DNA from: Odoribacter laneus YIT 12061
Lineage (GTDB): Bacteria; Bacteroidota; Bacteroidia; Bacteroidales; Marinifilaceae
NCBI RefSeq assembly: GCF_000243215.1
Contig: NZ_JH594596.1
Coordinates: 395,872-459,871, forward strand
DNA length: 64,000 nt
Reading direction: 5' to 3'
Shown: positions 1 to 8,882 of the stretch, piece by piece
Numbering within the stretch: position 1 is the first letter of the stretch
Layout: each line of letters begins with the position of its first letter
Notes under the pieces: generated by a model
Told to the model about the DNA's origin: nothing
The model's input: the letters and a program-made list of their open reading frames with translations, nothing else
Database searches by the model: none
Program-made: the position numbers and the translations under genes

Positions 1-831
1 TCGTTCTTTTCGATCGAACCGACGAAAACCTACCGTGATTACTTTAACGTCCATATGGTTTATGCCGTTTCGCGTAGAGCTTGTATTGGGGATGACCCGA
101 GCCAGGTAGCTCTTGGAACGGTATTGGATAAAACGAATGGTATCAGCAATCGGTTGAACCTTATACCTGATTATGTGTATACCGCTGTTCCTCGCGGGGT
201 AATACCTTATCCTTCGATAATAATGAATAATAATAACGTAGGTCTAACTTTTTTAAAGGGATCAGGTATTATTGAGCCGAATTACTCTTTTTCCGGTTAT
301 TCTATTGGGGGTCGTGGATATCTAAAAAGTACAGTTCTTCATGAATCTGTAGGTCATGGCTTTGGTTTACTTGCTGACGAATATATAAATTATCTAAGTG
401 ATGATTGGCAAGAAATCTCTGATAGTAAGAAAAATAGGTTAAAGTTAGATCATGAGAAAGGTCTAAGTTTAAACGTTTCTTTGACAGATGATCCGACATC
501 GGTATATTGGTCTCATTTGATTGGTCACTCTCGTTATCCTTATGTAGGAGTTTATGAAGGGGGATATTATTATGCTAGTGGCGTTTGGAGATCGGAATAT
601 GAAAGTGTGATGCGTTCATCGAGAGACTATTTATACTTTAATGCGATCAGTCGTGAATTGTTGGTAAAACGAATCCTTGAACTTTCCGGCGAAGGTTACA
701 GTTTCGAGAAATTCCTTCAGACGGACAGTGACGAAGGACGTCCCGGCAAGGGAACCTCAGTCCGACTTCCGTTTAGTATTAAAAGAAACGGTTGGGTTCA
801 TCACCCGCCTGTGATGCTCGATGGACATTAA
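1..831 (+). CDS. Peptidase M64-family metallopeptidase, C-terminal part (start outside window)
   Basis: The frame is open from base 1, so the 5' end is missing; 276 codons are visible. The opening residues (SIEPTKTYRDYFNVHMVYAV) and the zinc region HESVGHGFGLLADEY (visible residues 114-128) fit the M64 (IgA-peptidase-like) family, as does the later SVM...YFNAISRELLVKRI stretch. M64 enzymes are zinc-dependent peptidases that act outside the cytoplasm in Bacteroidales. The zinc motif has three residues between HE and the next H (HExxxH) rather than the usual two. The next gene, 56 bases downstream on the same strand, is a zincin-like lipoprotein, so the two may be co-transcribed. Substrate unknown. 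The family call is firm; activity is inferred. Confidence 0.85.
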   Translation, partial: SFFSIEPTKTYRDYFNVHMVYAVSRRACIGDDPSQVALGTVLDKTNGISNRLNLIPDYVYTAVPRGVIPYPSIIMNNNNVGLTFLKGSGIIEPNYSFSGYSIGGRGYLKSTVLHESVGHGFGLLADEYINYLSDDWQEISDSKKNRLKLDHEKGLSLNVSLTDDPTSVYWSHLIGHSRYPYVGVYEGGYYYASGVWRSEYESVMRSSRDYLYFNAISRELLVKRILELSGEGYSFEKFLQTDSDEGRPGKGTSVRLPFSIKRNGWVHHPPVMLDGH

Positions 832-887
832 ATGAAGAATGCGTTTGTGCAGATATAAAATCAAATTAACTATTTAAAAACAAGGTT

Positions 888-2819
888 ATGAAAAAACTAT
901 TATTCTTATCAGTGGTATTATTCGTACTTTGTGGTTGTAGCAATGACGAGATGTTAAAACCGGATCAGCCAGATGACGAAAATACCCTTTTTGTGCCTCA
1001 TTTTTACGGGGCGGCTTTGTTGGAAAATCCTGCTCCGGGAACGCGTGGTGTGGCGAATACCCTGAAAATTTGGAGTAAACCGATGGCAGAGGAAAATCTT
1101 ACAGTTAAGTTTCTGAATGGTACGGAACGTTACCGGGAGTTTATTGAGGAAGTCGTAAAAGAATGGGAAAAGGTTGCGGGAGTGCGATTTTATTTTGTTA
1201 AAGATAATGAGAATGCCTTGATTCGTATCGGTTTTGATTATGTTCCCGGGATGATGTCGAGTTGGGCTTTAACGGGAACCGACCATTTGCAGGTATATAA
1301 TCAACAGACGGAGCCGACAGTTCATTTTGCACAGTGGCGTCGTGCTTCCGACGAACTAAAACGCAGCGACGTTCTGAGGGCTTTCGGTCAGGTTTTGGGT
1401 TTGGAACTGGAATTTCGTCATCCGAATTTCACTCCGGGCTGGATTACTGATGAAAACGGTAATATAGATGAAACAAGTATACGAGATTACTGGGAAAGTG
1501 AGTTAGGCGATTATATAAGTTGGGGAGAGCTAAAGAAAATAGTACTGAATCCGCTTCAGGATCAAACTTTTTTAATATCCAAAACAGACTCTTACGATCC
1601 AGAATCGGTAATGACGTGGCCTTTCTATGAAATGATTGCCCAGAATATTCCGCTTATCGAATTTGCAGAAGATTATAAAACTGAATTATCTATTCAAGAT
1701 AAAGAATTTATTCAAAAATTATACGGATCTACACTGGGAGAATTAGTGCCGGAAGATAGGTATTTGAATTTGATCGAATTCGATTATACGGGGACTACAC
1801 CAAAATTTACTTTAACGACGACTAAAAATACAGCGGTTATCTGGGATAAAGAGGCTAAAGAGGCTACCAATTTCTATTTGCCTACAGATACGACGACGGT
1901 ATATAAATTCACTGCAACTCATACTTTTGCAGAAAACAAAAAGCACCGAATCATTATCGCTGAAATTTTGGAACGGGGACAGCAAATTCCGACTGAAAGT
2001 ACGGCCTTAACCAAATTCGACTTAACTAATGGGGAGGGAGCTGACAATTTTGATATTAAGTTACTGAATAAGGCTTTGTGGTATATTCGGATAATCGGAG
2101 GTGAGAATTTTACGAGTCATGATTTTGACTTTACGGGTTACGATAATCTGAAAGAGCTCTATCTTGTAGGCACACTCGATTCCAGAGTAACGGTAGAAAA
2201 TTGTGATAACCTGGAAGTTTTGGCAACAAGCCGGTTTATTTATAAGCCGGAAGAAGTGAGCGGTCCCTTGCAGACGACAGTTTTAGGTACTTCCGTCGAC
2301 AATATCTACCTGATAGAGGGTCCCATCGCCGAATGGCCTATGGAAGATATCCCTTTTGCCCAATGGCCTGTTAGTGCCGAACCGGCTTATTCGTTAAGTG
2401 ATTTAAACGGAACGGGTGTTAGCATTCTTAATTGTGGTAATATCAAAGAGATCAGTTTGGAAAATACCCGGATCAATAATATTGACTTCAGCGACCTTTC
2501 CAATTTGGAATATGTATATTTATCGTCGACCAAAGATTATCTTGTAGGCGGTAGTTCTGGATATAATGCCGGAGAATACTTGAATATGGCATTCAGTACT
2601 TTAATGGACAGAACGGGTAAAAGTACCGGCATAATCGTATTACGTGGCGTTACGACTTCTACGTCTATCTATCCGCCGGATTATGTGGAAGTTCCCATAG
2701 TCATTGATGAACTTGAACAGATCAATGCTCAGCTGGAACTTAAAAACTGGACAGCAATCTGGGATTCGGGATTATGTCCTCAGGACCCGGCTGTTCCTTG
2801 GCCAGGAGGTGAGGAGTAA
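888..2819 (+). CDS. Lipoprotein with astacin-like zincin domain whose zinc site is lost
   Basis: 643 residues. A lipoprotein signal with lipobox LCGC ends at Cys17, so the protein is probably anchored at the cell surface or outer membrane. Residues about 60-300 follow the astacin/M12-type layout: FLNGTERYREFIEEVVKEWE, then PTVHF, then LRAFGQVLGLELEFRHP (163-179), then YDPESVM as Met-turn and LSIQDKEFIQKLYG as the domain end. Where active members read HEFGHALGLxHEHxxP, this one has Arg164, Ala165, Gln168 and Leu174, so all three zinc histidines and the catalytic glutamate are replaced. Residues about 380-640 contain leucine-rich-repeat-like segments (LKELYLVG, IKEISLENTRINNI, LEYVYLSS). It follows an M64 peptidase gene. 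A binding or scaffolding role is more likely than proteolysis; this is inference. Confidence 0.8.
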   Translation: MKKLLFLSVVLFVLCGCSNDEMLKPDQPDDENTLFVPHFYGAALLENPAPGTRGVANTLKIWSKPMAEENLTVKFLNGTERYREFIEEVVKEWEKVAGVRFYFVKDNENALIRIGFDYVPGMMSSWALTGTDHLQVYNQQTEPTVHFAQWRRASDELKRSDVLRAFGQVLGLELEFRHPNFTPGWITDENGNIDETSIRDYWESELGDYISWGELKKIVLNPLQDQTFLISKTDSYDPESVMTWPFYEMIAQNIPLIEFAEDYKTELSIQDKEFIQKLYGSTLGELVPEDRYLNLIEFDYTGTTPKFTLTTTKNTAVIWDKEAKEATNFYLPTDTTTVYKFTATHTFAENKKHRIIIAEILERGQQIPTESTALTKFDLTNGEGADNFDIKLLNKALWYIRIIGGENFTSHDFDFTGYDNLKELYLVGTLDSRVTVENCDNLEVLATSRFIYKPEEVSGPLQTTVLGTSVDNIYLIEGPIAEWPMEDIPFAQWPVSAEPAYSLSDLNGTGVSILNCGNIKEISLENTRINNIDFSDLSNLEYVYLSSTKDYLVGGSSGYNAGEYLNMAFSTLMDRTGKSTGIIVLRGVTTSTSIYPPDYVEVPIVIDELEQINAQLELKNWTAIWDSGLCPQDPAVPWPGGEE

Positions 2820-2930
2820 AAAGAACGCAGTCTGATTAATTTAAGATGCAGAATAGCTCGGTGGCGAGTCAAAAGTTTACTTTTGACGGAGGAGCAGTTT
2901 TTCCAGCCTGAAGGGCATATACGATCATTT

Positions 2931-5750
2931 TTATTTTCTACAAATGCCGGAATATTGACAAGTCCGGCATTTTTTTTCACTGGGAGCTTGTGTAAAGGGT
3001 TGTTCCGGAGAGAAAAGACGGCTTAGCAAATCAGACAGATGGAGGGAAAATTCCTCTTTGTAAGCGTTGAAATCAGTAATAGAAGTATTATTACATTTTA
3101 ATTTGTAATCATAATCGTTTCCGAAAAGGAGTTTTATACTGTAAATTCCAGGTATAAGGACAGACGTTTCCGGATGAGAATGTTCAAACATAAGGCAGTA
3201 AAGCATCGTTTGGAAGGCTGCTTTATTGCGGAGGGGATTGGAGGAGTCGAATAGGGAACCGATGTTTTTACAATTGGTATTATCGGCTCCGGTTTTATAA
3301 TCGATTACTCTTACGGTGTTGCCGATCTGGTCTACCCGGTCGATGATGCCGCCGATAAATAGGGGAAAAGTGCCCGAGGGAGTCCGGATAGGGACGGGGA
3401 TACTGTATTTTTTTTCCATCGAGATGATGCGGAAAGGGCAAAGCGTTTTGTCGTATTGAAACATTCTGCGGATATATTTTTTGATAACTTCCAGAATCAG
3501 TTCATTGCTCCCGCTATCAATGAGTTTACTGGTTTGCTGAGTGTAAATACGGAGATAGGAGCGGTATATATGTTCCTCTATAAGCGCAGAGTTGGATAAA
3601 AGAGAATCGATAATAGGAGTATTGATTTCCTGTTCTCCTACCGTGGCGTATAGGGATTGTACGGATTCGTGGAAAATATTTCCCAGCAGTCGGTGGTCCA
3701 GTTCTTCGGCGATCTCTTCTTTTTCTTTGATGCCGGCTACGTATTTGAAATAAAATTTCAGCGGACAATCGATATAGGCATTCAGTGCAGAAGGTGATAA
3801 AGTTGTTTCTTCCGAGAGAGTATACCCTTTCAGCATTTGCAGTATACTTTCATTTTTCGGAATACGAATTTCTTTCTCTTCTTCCAGGGAAATACGATTC
3901 TGGAAATTTTGTTCTTTTACAGCTAGTCCGGATTCGTATTTAATCTGATGGAGATATCGGCTCATCTCTCCTCCGTTCAGGTTTTGAATGACCGAGGTAT
4001 AGAGAATTTTGACATTTTGTGCCCGTTGTAAAAGCCGATAAAAATTATAGGCAAAAAGAGCTTCCCGGTGTTCGGGAGTGGGCAGACGGAAACCGACCCG
4101 CAGATTATACGGAATAAAAGAGGAGGGAATATTCGTTTTGGGAAGTGTCCCTTCGTTGGCAGAAAAAATAATCAGATTTTTAAAATCGAGCATACGGGTT
4201 TCGAGTAATCCCATGATCTGTAAGCCCTCTAAAGGTTCCCCGGAAAAAGGAATGCTGACGGATCCCAGTAGTTTGTATAAGATCTGCAGATAGAGCTTAT
4301 TTTCAGGTTCGATTTGTTCTTCCTCGAAAGTATTTTTCAGATTTTGAATACAGAGATAAAGCGTAAAAATAAATTCTTTTTCGATCGCCTGACTTTTTTC
4401 GTTTTCCGTATCGAAAGTATGGGCCAATAAGTTCAGGATGCGGAGTAAATAATCCGGTATTTTTTCGTTTTGTTCTTGAAATATAGCTTGGGTAACGGCA
4501 TTAAAATACAACGATTTGGCAGGGATATAAATAATATTCTTTTGGCGGAAGTCGTCGAGGATTGTATCTATATCTTCGGGACAACTGCTTCGGAGTAATT
4601 TGTGATTCAGCAGGGCGATAACCGGTTTATAATAATAATAGGTTTCTTCTCCTTCTGTTTTCGTATAGTTTTTCAGTTCTCCCAGCATATAAATAAGGGC
4701 GCCGACAGAGGTATTACGGGCGGGATAACCCATAGTAATATTTATTTTCCGGATGTCTTCCGGGATAGAGTGCATCACCGGTATGAGCAAGCGTTCGTCG
4801 CATAAAACCAGGGCAGTACGAATACTGTCTTTTTCGGGCAAATTTTCCAGTAATTGGGGAATCAATTTGGCTTGTCCGATAGCGGAAGGAACAGAAATAT
4901 ATTCAATTTGTTTATTGCTGTATTTAAAATTGTTGAAATGTTCTTTTCCCAGTTCATTGGGAAAAAGTTTCAGGTCTTCCCGGATATACCGGCCGGCTTC
5001 GTGGTATTCCTCGGTAGAATAATAGATATCGTAATCCCAGTAGAAACGGGCTTTTTGATTCAGGTGATAAAAAGTGAAAATCTGTTTTTCACAGGGACTC
5101 AGTGCATTGAAACCGGCAAAAATAATCGGTTGTTCCTGGGAGTAATCTTCGATATGTTCGTAAAAATGACGTTCACCCATTCCTTCGTAGCATATTCCTT
5201 CTGCAGTAAGATGCCTTTTAAAATGAACATAAGTAGCGTACAGGTTATTCCATATTTTTAGGAATTCTTCCTGTTCTTTGCTGTATTTTTCGGGATTAAA
5301 ATTATTCCAAAAACTTTGGATGACAGCGATTTGCTCGGATGTCAGGTAAGAGAATCCGGATTCCAGTTCTTTGAGGGAAACGATATTGGAAAAGAGTATT
5401 TTGGGGTCTACCAGATATTTGTCGATATCGTCGAAATCTTCCAACAACAAATTCCCCCAAAAATAGAAATCCTCAAATTTTTCGTTTGTTCCGGAAGCTT
5501 GGAGATAAGCTTTGTAAAGTTTGATCGTAAGGGTGATATTTTCTGCTTTTTTGATTCCGGTCTGGTATTCTATAAATTCATTAAGTGTAAAAATTTCGGG
5601 CATCCAGGTGGGCTTATCCACCAATTCCGACAAGGCTTCCGCCAGGAAGAGCCCTGCTCTTTTATTGGGAAAAATGACTGTCAGGTCTTTGAGGTTACAC
5701 TGATATTTTGTAATAAGGTCCTTAGCAACCAGTTGAATAAATGATGTCAT
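2931..5750 (-). CDS. AddB/RecB-family PD-(D/E)XK nuclease with Fe-S cysteines
   Basis: 939 residues. The N-terminus (LTVIFPNKRAGLFLAEAL) resembles the inactivated helicase half of AddB-type proteins, while the C-terminal third is a RecB-family nuclease: SPSALNAYIDCPLKFYFKY at about residue 655, then GIIDRVDQ and DYKTG as the PD-(D/E)XK core. Cys at about 663 together with C928, C931 and C937 (CRTCQYSGIC) matches the four-cysteine 4Fe-4S staple of AddB nucleases. The expected role is double-strand-break end processing for recombination, with an AddA-like partner that is not in this window. It stands alone, convergent with the lipoprotein gene, and their 3' regions overlap at the terminator hairpin. 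The start ATG is the first in frame. Confidence 0.88.
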   Translation of the reverse strand: MTSFIQLVAKDLITKYQCNLKDLTVIFPNKRAGLFLAEALSELVDKPTWMPEIFTLNEFIEYQTGIKKAENITLTIKLYKAYLQASGTNEKFEDFYFWGNLLLEDFDDIDKYLVDPKILFSNIVSLKELESGFSYLTSEQIAVIQSFWNNFNPEKYSKEQEEFLKIWNNLYATYVHFKRHLTAEGICYEGMGERHFYEHIEDYSQEQPIIFAGFNALSPCEKQIFTFYHLNQKARFYWDYDIYYSTEEYHEAGRYIREDLKLFPNELGKEHFNNFKYSNKQIEYISVPSAIGQAKLIPQLLENLPEKDSIRTALVLCDERLLIPVMHSIPEDIRKINITMGYPARNTSVGALIYMLGELKNYTKTEGEETYYYYKPVIALLNHKLLRSSCPEDIDTILDDFRQKNIIYIPAKSLYFNAVTQAIFQEQNEKIPDYLLRILNLLAHTFDTENEKSQAIEKEFIFTLYLCIQNLKNTFEEEQIEPENKLYLQILYKLLGSVSIPFSGEPLEGLQIMGLLETRMLDFKNLIIFSANEGTLPKTNIPSSFIPYNLRVGFRLPTPEHREALFAYNFYRLLQRAQNVKILYTSVIQNLNGGEMSRYLHQIKYESGLAVKEQNFQNRISLEEEKEIRIPKNESILQMLKGYTLSEETTLSPSALNAYIDCPLKFYFKYVAGIKEKEEIAEELDHRLLGNIFHESVQSLYATVGEQEINTPIIDSLLSNSALIEEHIYRSYLRIYTQQTSKLIDSGSNELILEVIKKYIRRMFQYDKTLCPFRIISMEKKYSIPVPIRTPSGTFPLFIGGIIDRVDQIGNTVRVIDYKTGADNTNCKNIGSLFDSSNPLRNKAAFQTMLYCLMFEHSHPETSVLIPGIYSIKLLFGNDYDYKLKCNNTSITDFNAYKEEFSLHLSDLLSRLFSPEQPFTQAPSEKKCRTCQYSGICRK
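2943..2977 (+). terminator. Intrinsic terminator for the zincin-like lipoprotein gene
   Basis: A 9-bp perfect stem (aatgccgga with tccggcatt) around an 11-base loop is followed by a run of T on the + strand. It lies inside the last codons of the convergent AddB-like gene, where it encodes part of the C-terminal cysteine cluster. Confidence 0.65.
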
Positions 5751-5900
5751 ACGAGTTTATACCTGATAGATGATTTGAATTTATGCCTTCCGATCTGATC
5801 TTTTCGGATAAAAAACCGTTTCTTGTGAGTAAACTGTTTTTTTTGTTATTAATTTTGCTCAGCAAAGCTACGATTTAAAATTTATAATTGAAATTCATTT

Positions 5901-6464
5901 ATGTTAAAGGATTTATTGCAAAAAAACAGAAGTTATCGCCGTTTTGATCACAGTGTAAGATTATCCCGGGCAGATTTGGCGGAATGGGTGGAACTGACCC
6001 GTTATTGTGCTTCTGCCCGGAATGCTCAGGGATTAAAGTACAGGTTGGTGACGGAAGAGGCCGAAGGAGCAAAGGTATTTGAAACGTTGGCCTGGGCTGG
6101 TTATTTGAAGGAATGGGCGGGACCGGCAGAGGAGGAAAGACCGGTTGCTTATCTGATTCAGTTGCTGGATACCCGTATCGAAGAGAATTGTCTGTGCGAT
6201 GACGGTATTCAGGCACAAACCATTTTGCTAGGGGCTGTGGAAAAAGGATTTGGCGGATGTATCATAAAGGCCTTTAAAAATGAAGTCCTACGTACCATTT
6301 TGGAATTACCCGATTATATGAAAATTATGTATGTGATTGCTTTGGGGAAACCGGTAGAGAAAATAGTACTGGAAGAGATCGGGGATGGGGATTACAAATA
6401 CTGGCGGGATGCAGCAGGAACGCATCATGTGCCCAAGCGTACCTTAGAAGAATTGATCTTTTAA
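5901..6464 (+). CDS. Nitroreductase family protein
   Basis: 187 residues. The N-terminal segment KNRSYRRFDHSVRLSRADLAEWVELTRYCASARNAQGLKYRLV is the FMN-binding opening of the nitroreductase fold (an R-S-[YR]-R type phosphate contact followed by SxRNxQ). LGAVEKGFGGCII at about residue 115 is the second conserved block. Family members are homodimeric FMN enzymes that reduce quinones, nitro compounds or enones with NAD(P)H; the substrate cannot be told from sequence. The protein is slightly shorter than classic NfsB-type enzymes. It is followed 15 bases later by a FAH-fold gene, probably in one transcript. Confidence 0.85.
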   Translation: MLKDLLQKNRSYRRFDHSVRLSRADLAEWVELTRYCASARNAQGLKYRLVTEEAEGAKVFETLAWAGYLKEWAGPAEEERPVAYLIQLLDTRIEENCLCDDGIQAQTILLGAVEKGFGGCIIKAFKNEVLRTILELPDYMKIMYVIALGKPVEKIVLEEIGDGDYKYWRDAAGTHHVPKRTLEELIF

Positions 6465-6479
6465 TTTTTAAGTCGGATT

Positions 6480-7046
6480 ATGAAGCTTCTTTGTGCAGAA
6501 TATAATTCTGAAGGGAGGATGACGGTAGGAGTCGTCGGAGACAATGCCTTGTTGAGAAATAACAATGATTTTTATTTCCCTGCTTTTACACAGGAACTCA
6601 GTTGTGTGCCTCAGCTTGTTTTCCGGGCTTGTAAATTGGGGAAAGGGATTTCGGAGCGTTTCTCCCGTCGGTACTATGATGCGGTAGGAGTGGGACTGAG
6701 ATTTTATGCAGATACCCTGGAACAGGATTTACAAAAGTTAAAATTGCCTTCCGGCTTATCTGCTTCTTTTGACGATTCGGCTGCGATAAGTGAGTTATCT
6801 GAGTATGCAGGTGAAACGACAAGGTATGCATTGCAAATCGATGAACAGTTGGTTTTTGAAGGAAATTCAACGGAATTGCCTGTTTCTGTAGACCGTTTTG
6901 TTGCAAAAGCTTCCGAGTATTACATGATCAAAATCGGAGATTTCTTTTTTTGCGGAAATCCGTTTCGTCATAGAGGATTGCAAATAAATACCCGGATCCG
7001 GATGTATATGAACGACGTTTGCCGGATGGATTTTTATGTGAGATGA
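6480..7046 (+). CDS. FAH-fold (fumarylacetoacetate hydrolase-like) family protein
   Basis: 188 residues. The middle part, VFRACKLGKGISERFSRRYYDAVGVGLRFYADTLEQDLQKLKLP then SASFDDSAAI, follows the FAH/MhpD-type core, in which the equivalent segment reads like a DxTARDLQ block followed by KSFD. The acidic metal ligands of the classic family are not clearly kept, so catalysis is doubtful. No signal peptide. It sits directly downstream of a nitroreductase gene and converges on an acyl-CoA ligase gene. Fold assignment is moderately secure; function is unknown. Confidence 0.6.
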   Translation: MKLLCAEYNSEGRMTVGVVGDNALLRNNNDFYFPAFTQELSCVPQLVFRACKLGKGISERFSRRYYDAVGVGLRFYADTLEQDLQKLKLPSGLSASFDDSAAISELSEYAGETTRYALQIDEQLVFEGNSTELPVSVDRFVAKASEYYMIKIGDFFFCGNPFRHRGLQINTRIRMYMNDVCRMDFYVR

Positions 7047-7090
7047 GGAAATAGGTGAGTGCTTCTTTCGGAAGCGATTAACATTTTGCT

Positions 7091-7195
7091 GATGAACGGC
7101 ACTCTATACCTGATTAACCTTCCTCTGACCACTCGCTGATGGATAAATCTGCGGTTCGGGTTCGGATCATAAGCGGGTGTACAGCGCCGTTCATC
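7091..7195. repeat. Inverted-repeat-bounded spacer between convergent genes
   Basis: gatgaacggc at 7091-7100 is exactly complementary to gccgttcatc at 7186-7195, enclosing about 85 bases. The spacer separates the FAH-fold gene from the convergent acyl-CoA ligase gene. A role as a bidirectional terminator is possible, but there is no T-run; the reverse gene stops only five bases beyond the right arm. Confidence 0.4.
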
Positions 7196-7199
7196 CCTT

Positions 7200-8882
7200 T
7201 TACACCTGAATATTATTGTACAAAAACCGTTTAATTTTTTGAGTAGGCGTTTTTTCAAACGGTTCGCTTTGAATCATCACCAACTGTAATTTCGAGAAAT
7301 TATTTACCCGGCTGTTTACGTATTCAAAGAGCTCTTTTTTCTGTTCTTCGATCATTTCGTTCAAATGAGCTTTGTAATTTCCGGCCTGGGTTTTTAGTTT
7401 TTGGTATTGTTTTTCCAGTTCTTCCATATTGAAATGAACCATAGCGACCAATTTTCCTTTACTTTCTACCACTAAAGACTCGTTTACGAAACGGAAATTA
7501 TTGATGATCGATTCAATTTCTTCCGGATAAATATTTTCTCCCGAAGCTCCTAAAATCATCGTTTTAATCCTTCCCCGTATAGAAAGGCGGCCTTTGGTGT
7601 CGAAAAATCCTAAATCTCCTGTTTTAAACCATCCGTCTGGGGTCATCACTTCCTGGGTTAATTCCGGTTTCTTGTAATATCCCTTCATGACGTGCGGTCC
7701 TTTGATCCAGATTTCTCCTTCTCCTTTGTGGTCCGGTTCGTTAATTTTCATACTTACGCCTTCCATCACGGGCCCTACGCCCTGCAGAAAAGTAGCAGAA
7801 GGATTACTGCCGGCGCTCATGGGGGCTGTTTCCGTCAGTCCATAACCGATTGCGTAAGGAAATTTCGCTTCGTGCAAAAACCGTTCTACAATAGGGTCCA
7901 GTTTAGAGCCTCCGATTCCGAAAAATACCAGTTCTCCTCCGAAGGTTTTCATCAGTTTTTTCCCGGCTAAACGGTTCAGTATTTTCCGGGTCGGTGCGAA
8001 CTTATGAAGAGTACGCATCATTGCCGAGGAGTTAAAGCGGGGAACGATCTGGGTTTTGTATATTTTTTCAATTACCAGCGGTACGGAAAGAATGACCGTC
8101 GGCCGGATTTTTTGCATAGCCGGCACCAGTAATTTGGGAGTCGGTACCCGGTCCAGATAAAAGATTTGTGCTCCGAACAAGAGAGGAAGCAATAAACCTA
8201 ACGTATTTTCGTAAGTATGGGCCAATGGCAATATACTTAGAAAACGGTCTTTTTCTCCTACAGGCTGTATCGTACTGCATTGGCGTGCATTCCATACCAG
8301 ATTTTTATGAGTAAGTTCTACCCCTTTTGAAAATCCTGTTGTTCCAGAAGTATAAATAATAGAAGCGGTATCTTCTTCTTCGATCGTTATTTCCGGAAGC
8401 GGTGTCTGGTTATTTAAAGCAATTGCGGGTTCCAGCTTTTCGATGGCTTCCGCTTCGTATCCTTCCGGAATAGAAGCGAAGTTATTCATCAGGATTTTAT
8501 GTTCCAGAAAATCCGTTTTTATCGGAGCAACCAGTTTATAAAGCAGCTTCGAAACGAAAATAACTTTCACTTCTGCATGTTCCAATATATTCTGAATTTC
8601 TGTGCTGCTGAAACCGGGGAGTATGGGTACGGATATCGCTCCGATCTGAGCAATGGCGAACTGCGTGATTCCCCAGTTGGGCATATTCGCACTTAAAATA
8701 GCTACTTTATCGCCCTTTTGAATCCCTAATGTTAAAAGATGATTGGCTAAAGAAAGGACGTCCTTGTATAAATCCTGGTAAGTTCTGTTTCCTGACTGAA
8801 CAAAGTTTAAAGATAAATTATTTTTAAACTGGGAACAACTGTTCTTCAGCAGTTCCGGTAAAGTCAATTTTTTCAAGATCAT
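7200..8882 (-). CDS. Long-chain fatty acid-CoA ligase (AMP-binding enzyme)
   Basis: 560 residues from the ATG at 8882; a GTG five codons earlier is also possible. The AMP-binding P-loop SIIYTSGTTGFSKGVELTHKN, the adenylate motif GYGLTETAP and the hinge region WFKTGDLGFFDTKGRLSIRGR are all present, so this is an ANL-superfamily acyl-CoA synthetase. The reaction would be fatty acid + CoA + ATP to acyl-CoA + AMP + PPi in the cytoplasm or at the membrane. Chain-length preference cannot be read from sequence. The C-terminal stretch TPTQKIKRF contains the conserved lysine that closes over the adenylate site. The gene is monocistronic in appearance. Confidence 0.9.
   Translation of the reverse strand: MILKKLTLPELLKNSCSQFKNNLSLNFVQSGNRTYQDLYKDVLSLANHLLTLGIQKGDKVAILSANMPNWGITQFAIAQIGAISVPILPGFSSTEIQNILEHAEVKVIFVSKLLYKLVAPIKTDFLEHKILMNNFASIPEGYEAEAIEKLEPAIALNNQTPLPEITIEEEDTASIIYTSGTTGFSKGVELTHKNLVWNARQCSTIQPVGEKDRFLSILPLAHTYENTLGLLLPLLFGAQIFYLDRVPTPKLLVPAMQKIRPTVILSVPLVIEKIYKTQIVPRFNSSAMMRTLHKFAPTRKILNRLAGKKLMKTFGGELVFFGIGGSKLDPIVERFLHEAKFPYAIGYGLTETAPMSAGSNPSATFLQGVGPVMEGVSMKINEPDHKGEGEIWIKGPHVMKGYYKKPELTQEVMTPDGWFKTGDLGFFDTKGRLSIRGRIKTMILGASGENIYPEEIESIINNFRFVNESLVVESKGKLVAMVHFNMEELEKQYQKLKTQAGNYKAHLNEMIEEQKKELFEYVNSRVNNFSKLQLVMIQSEPFEKTPTQKIKRFLYNNIQV

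Noticed and set aside
5316-5744. 142-codon + strand frame opposite the AddB-like gene
   Set aside because: Composition is that of an antisense shadow; no promoter or start context.
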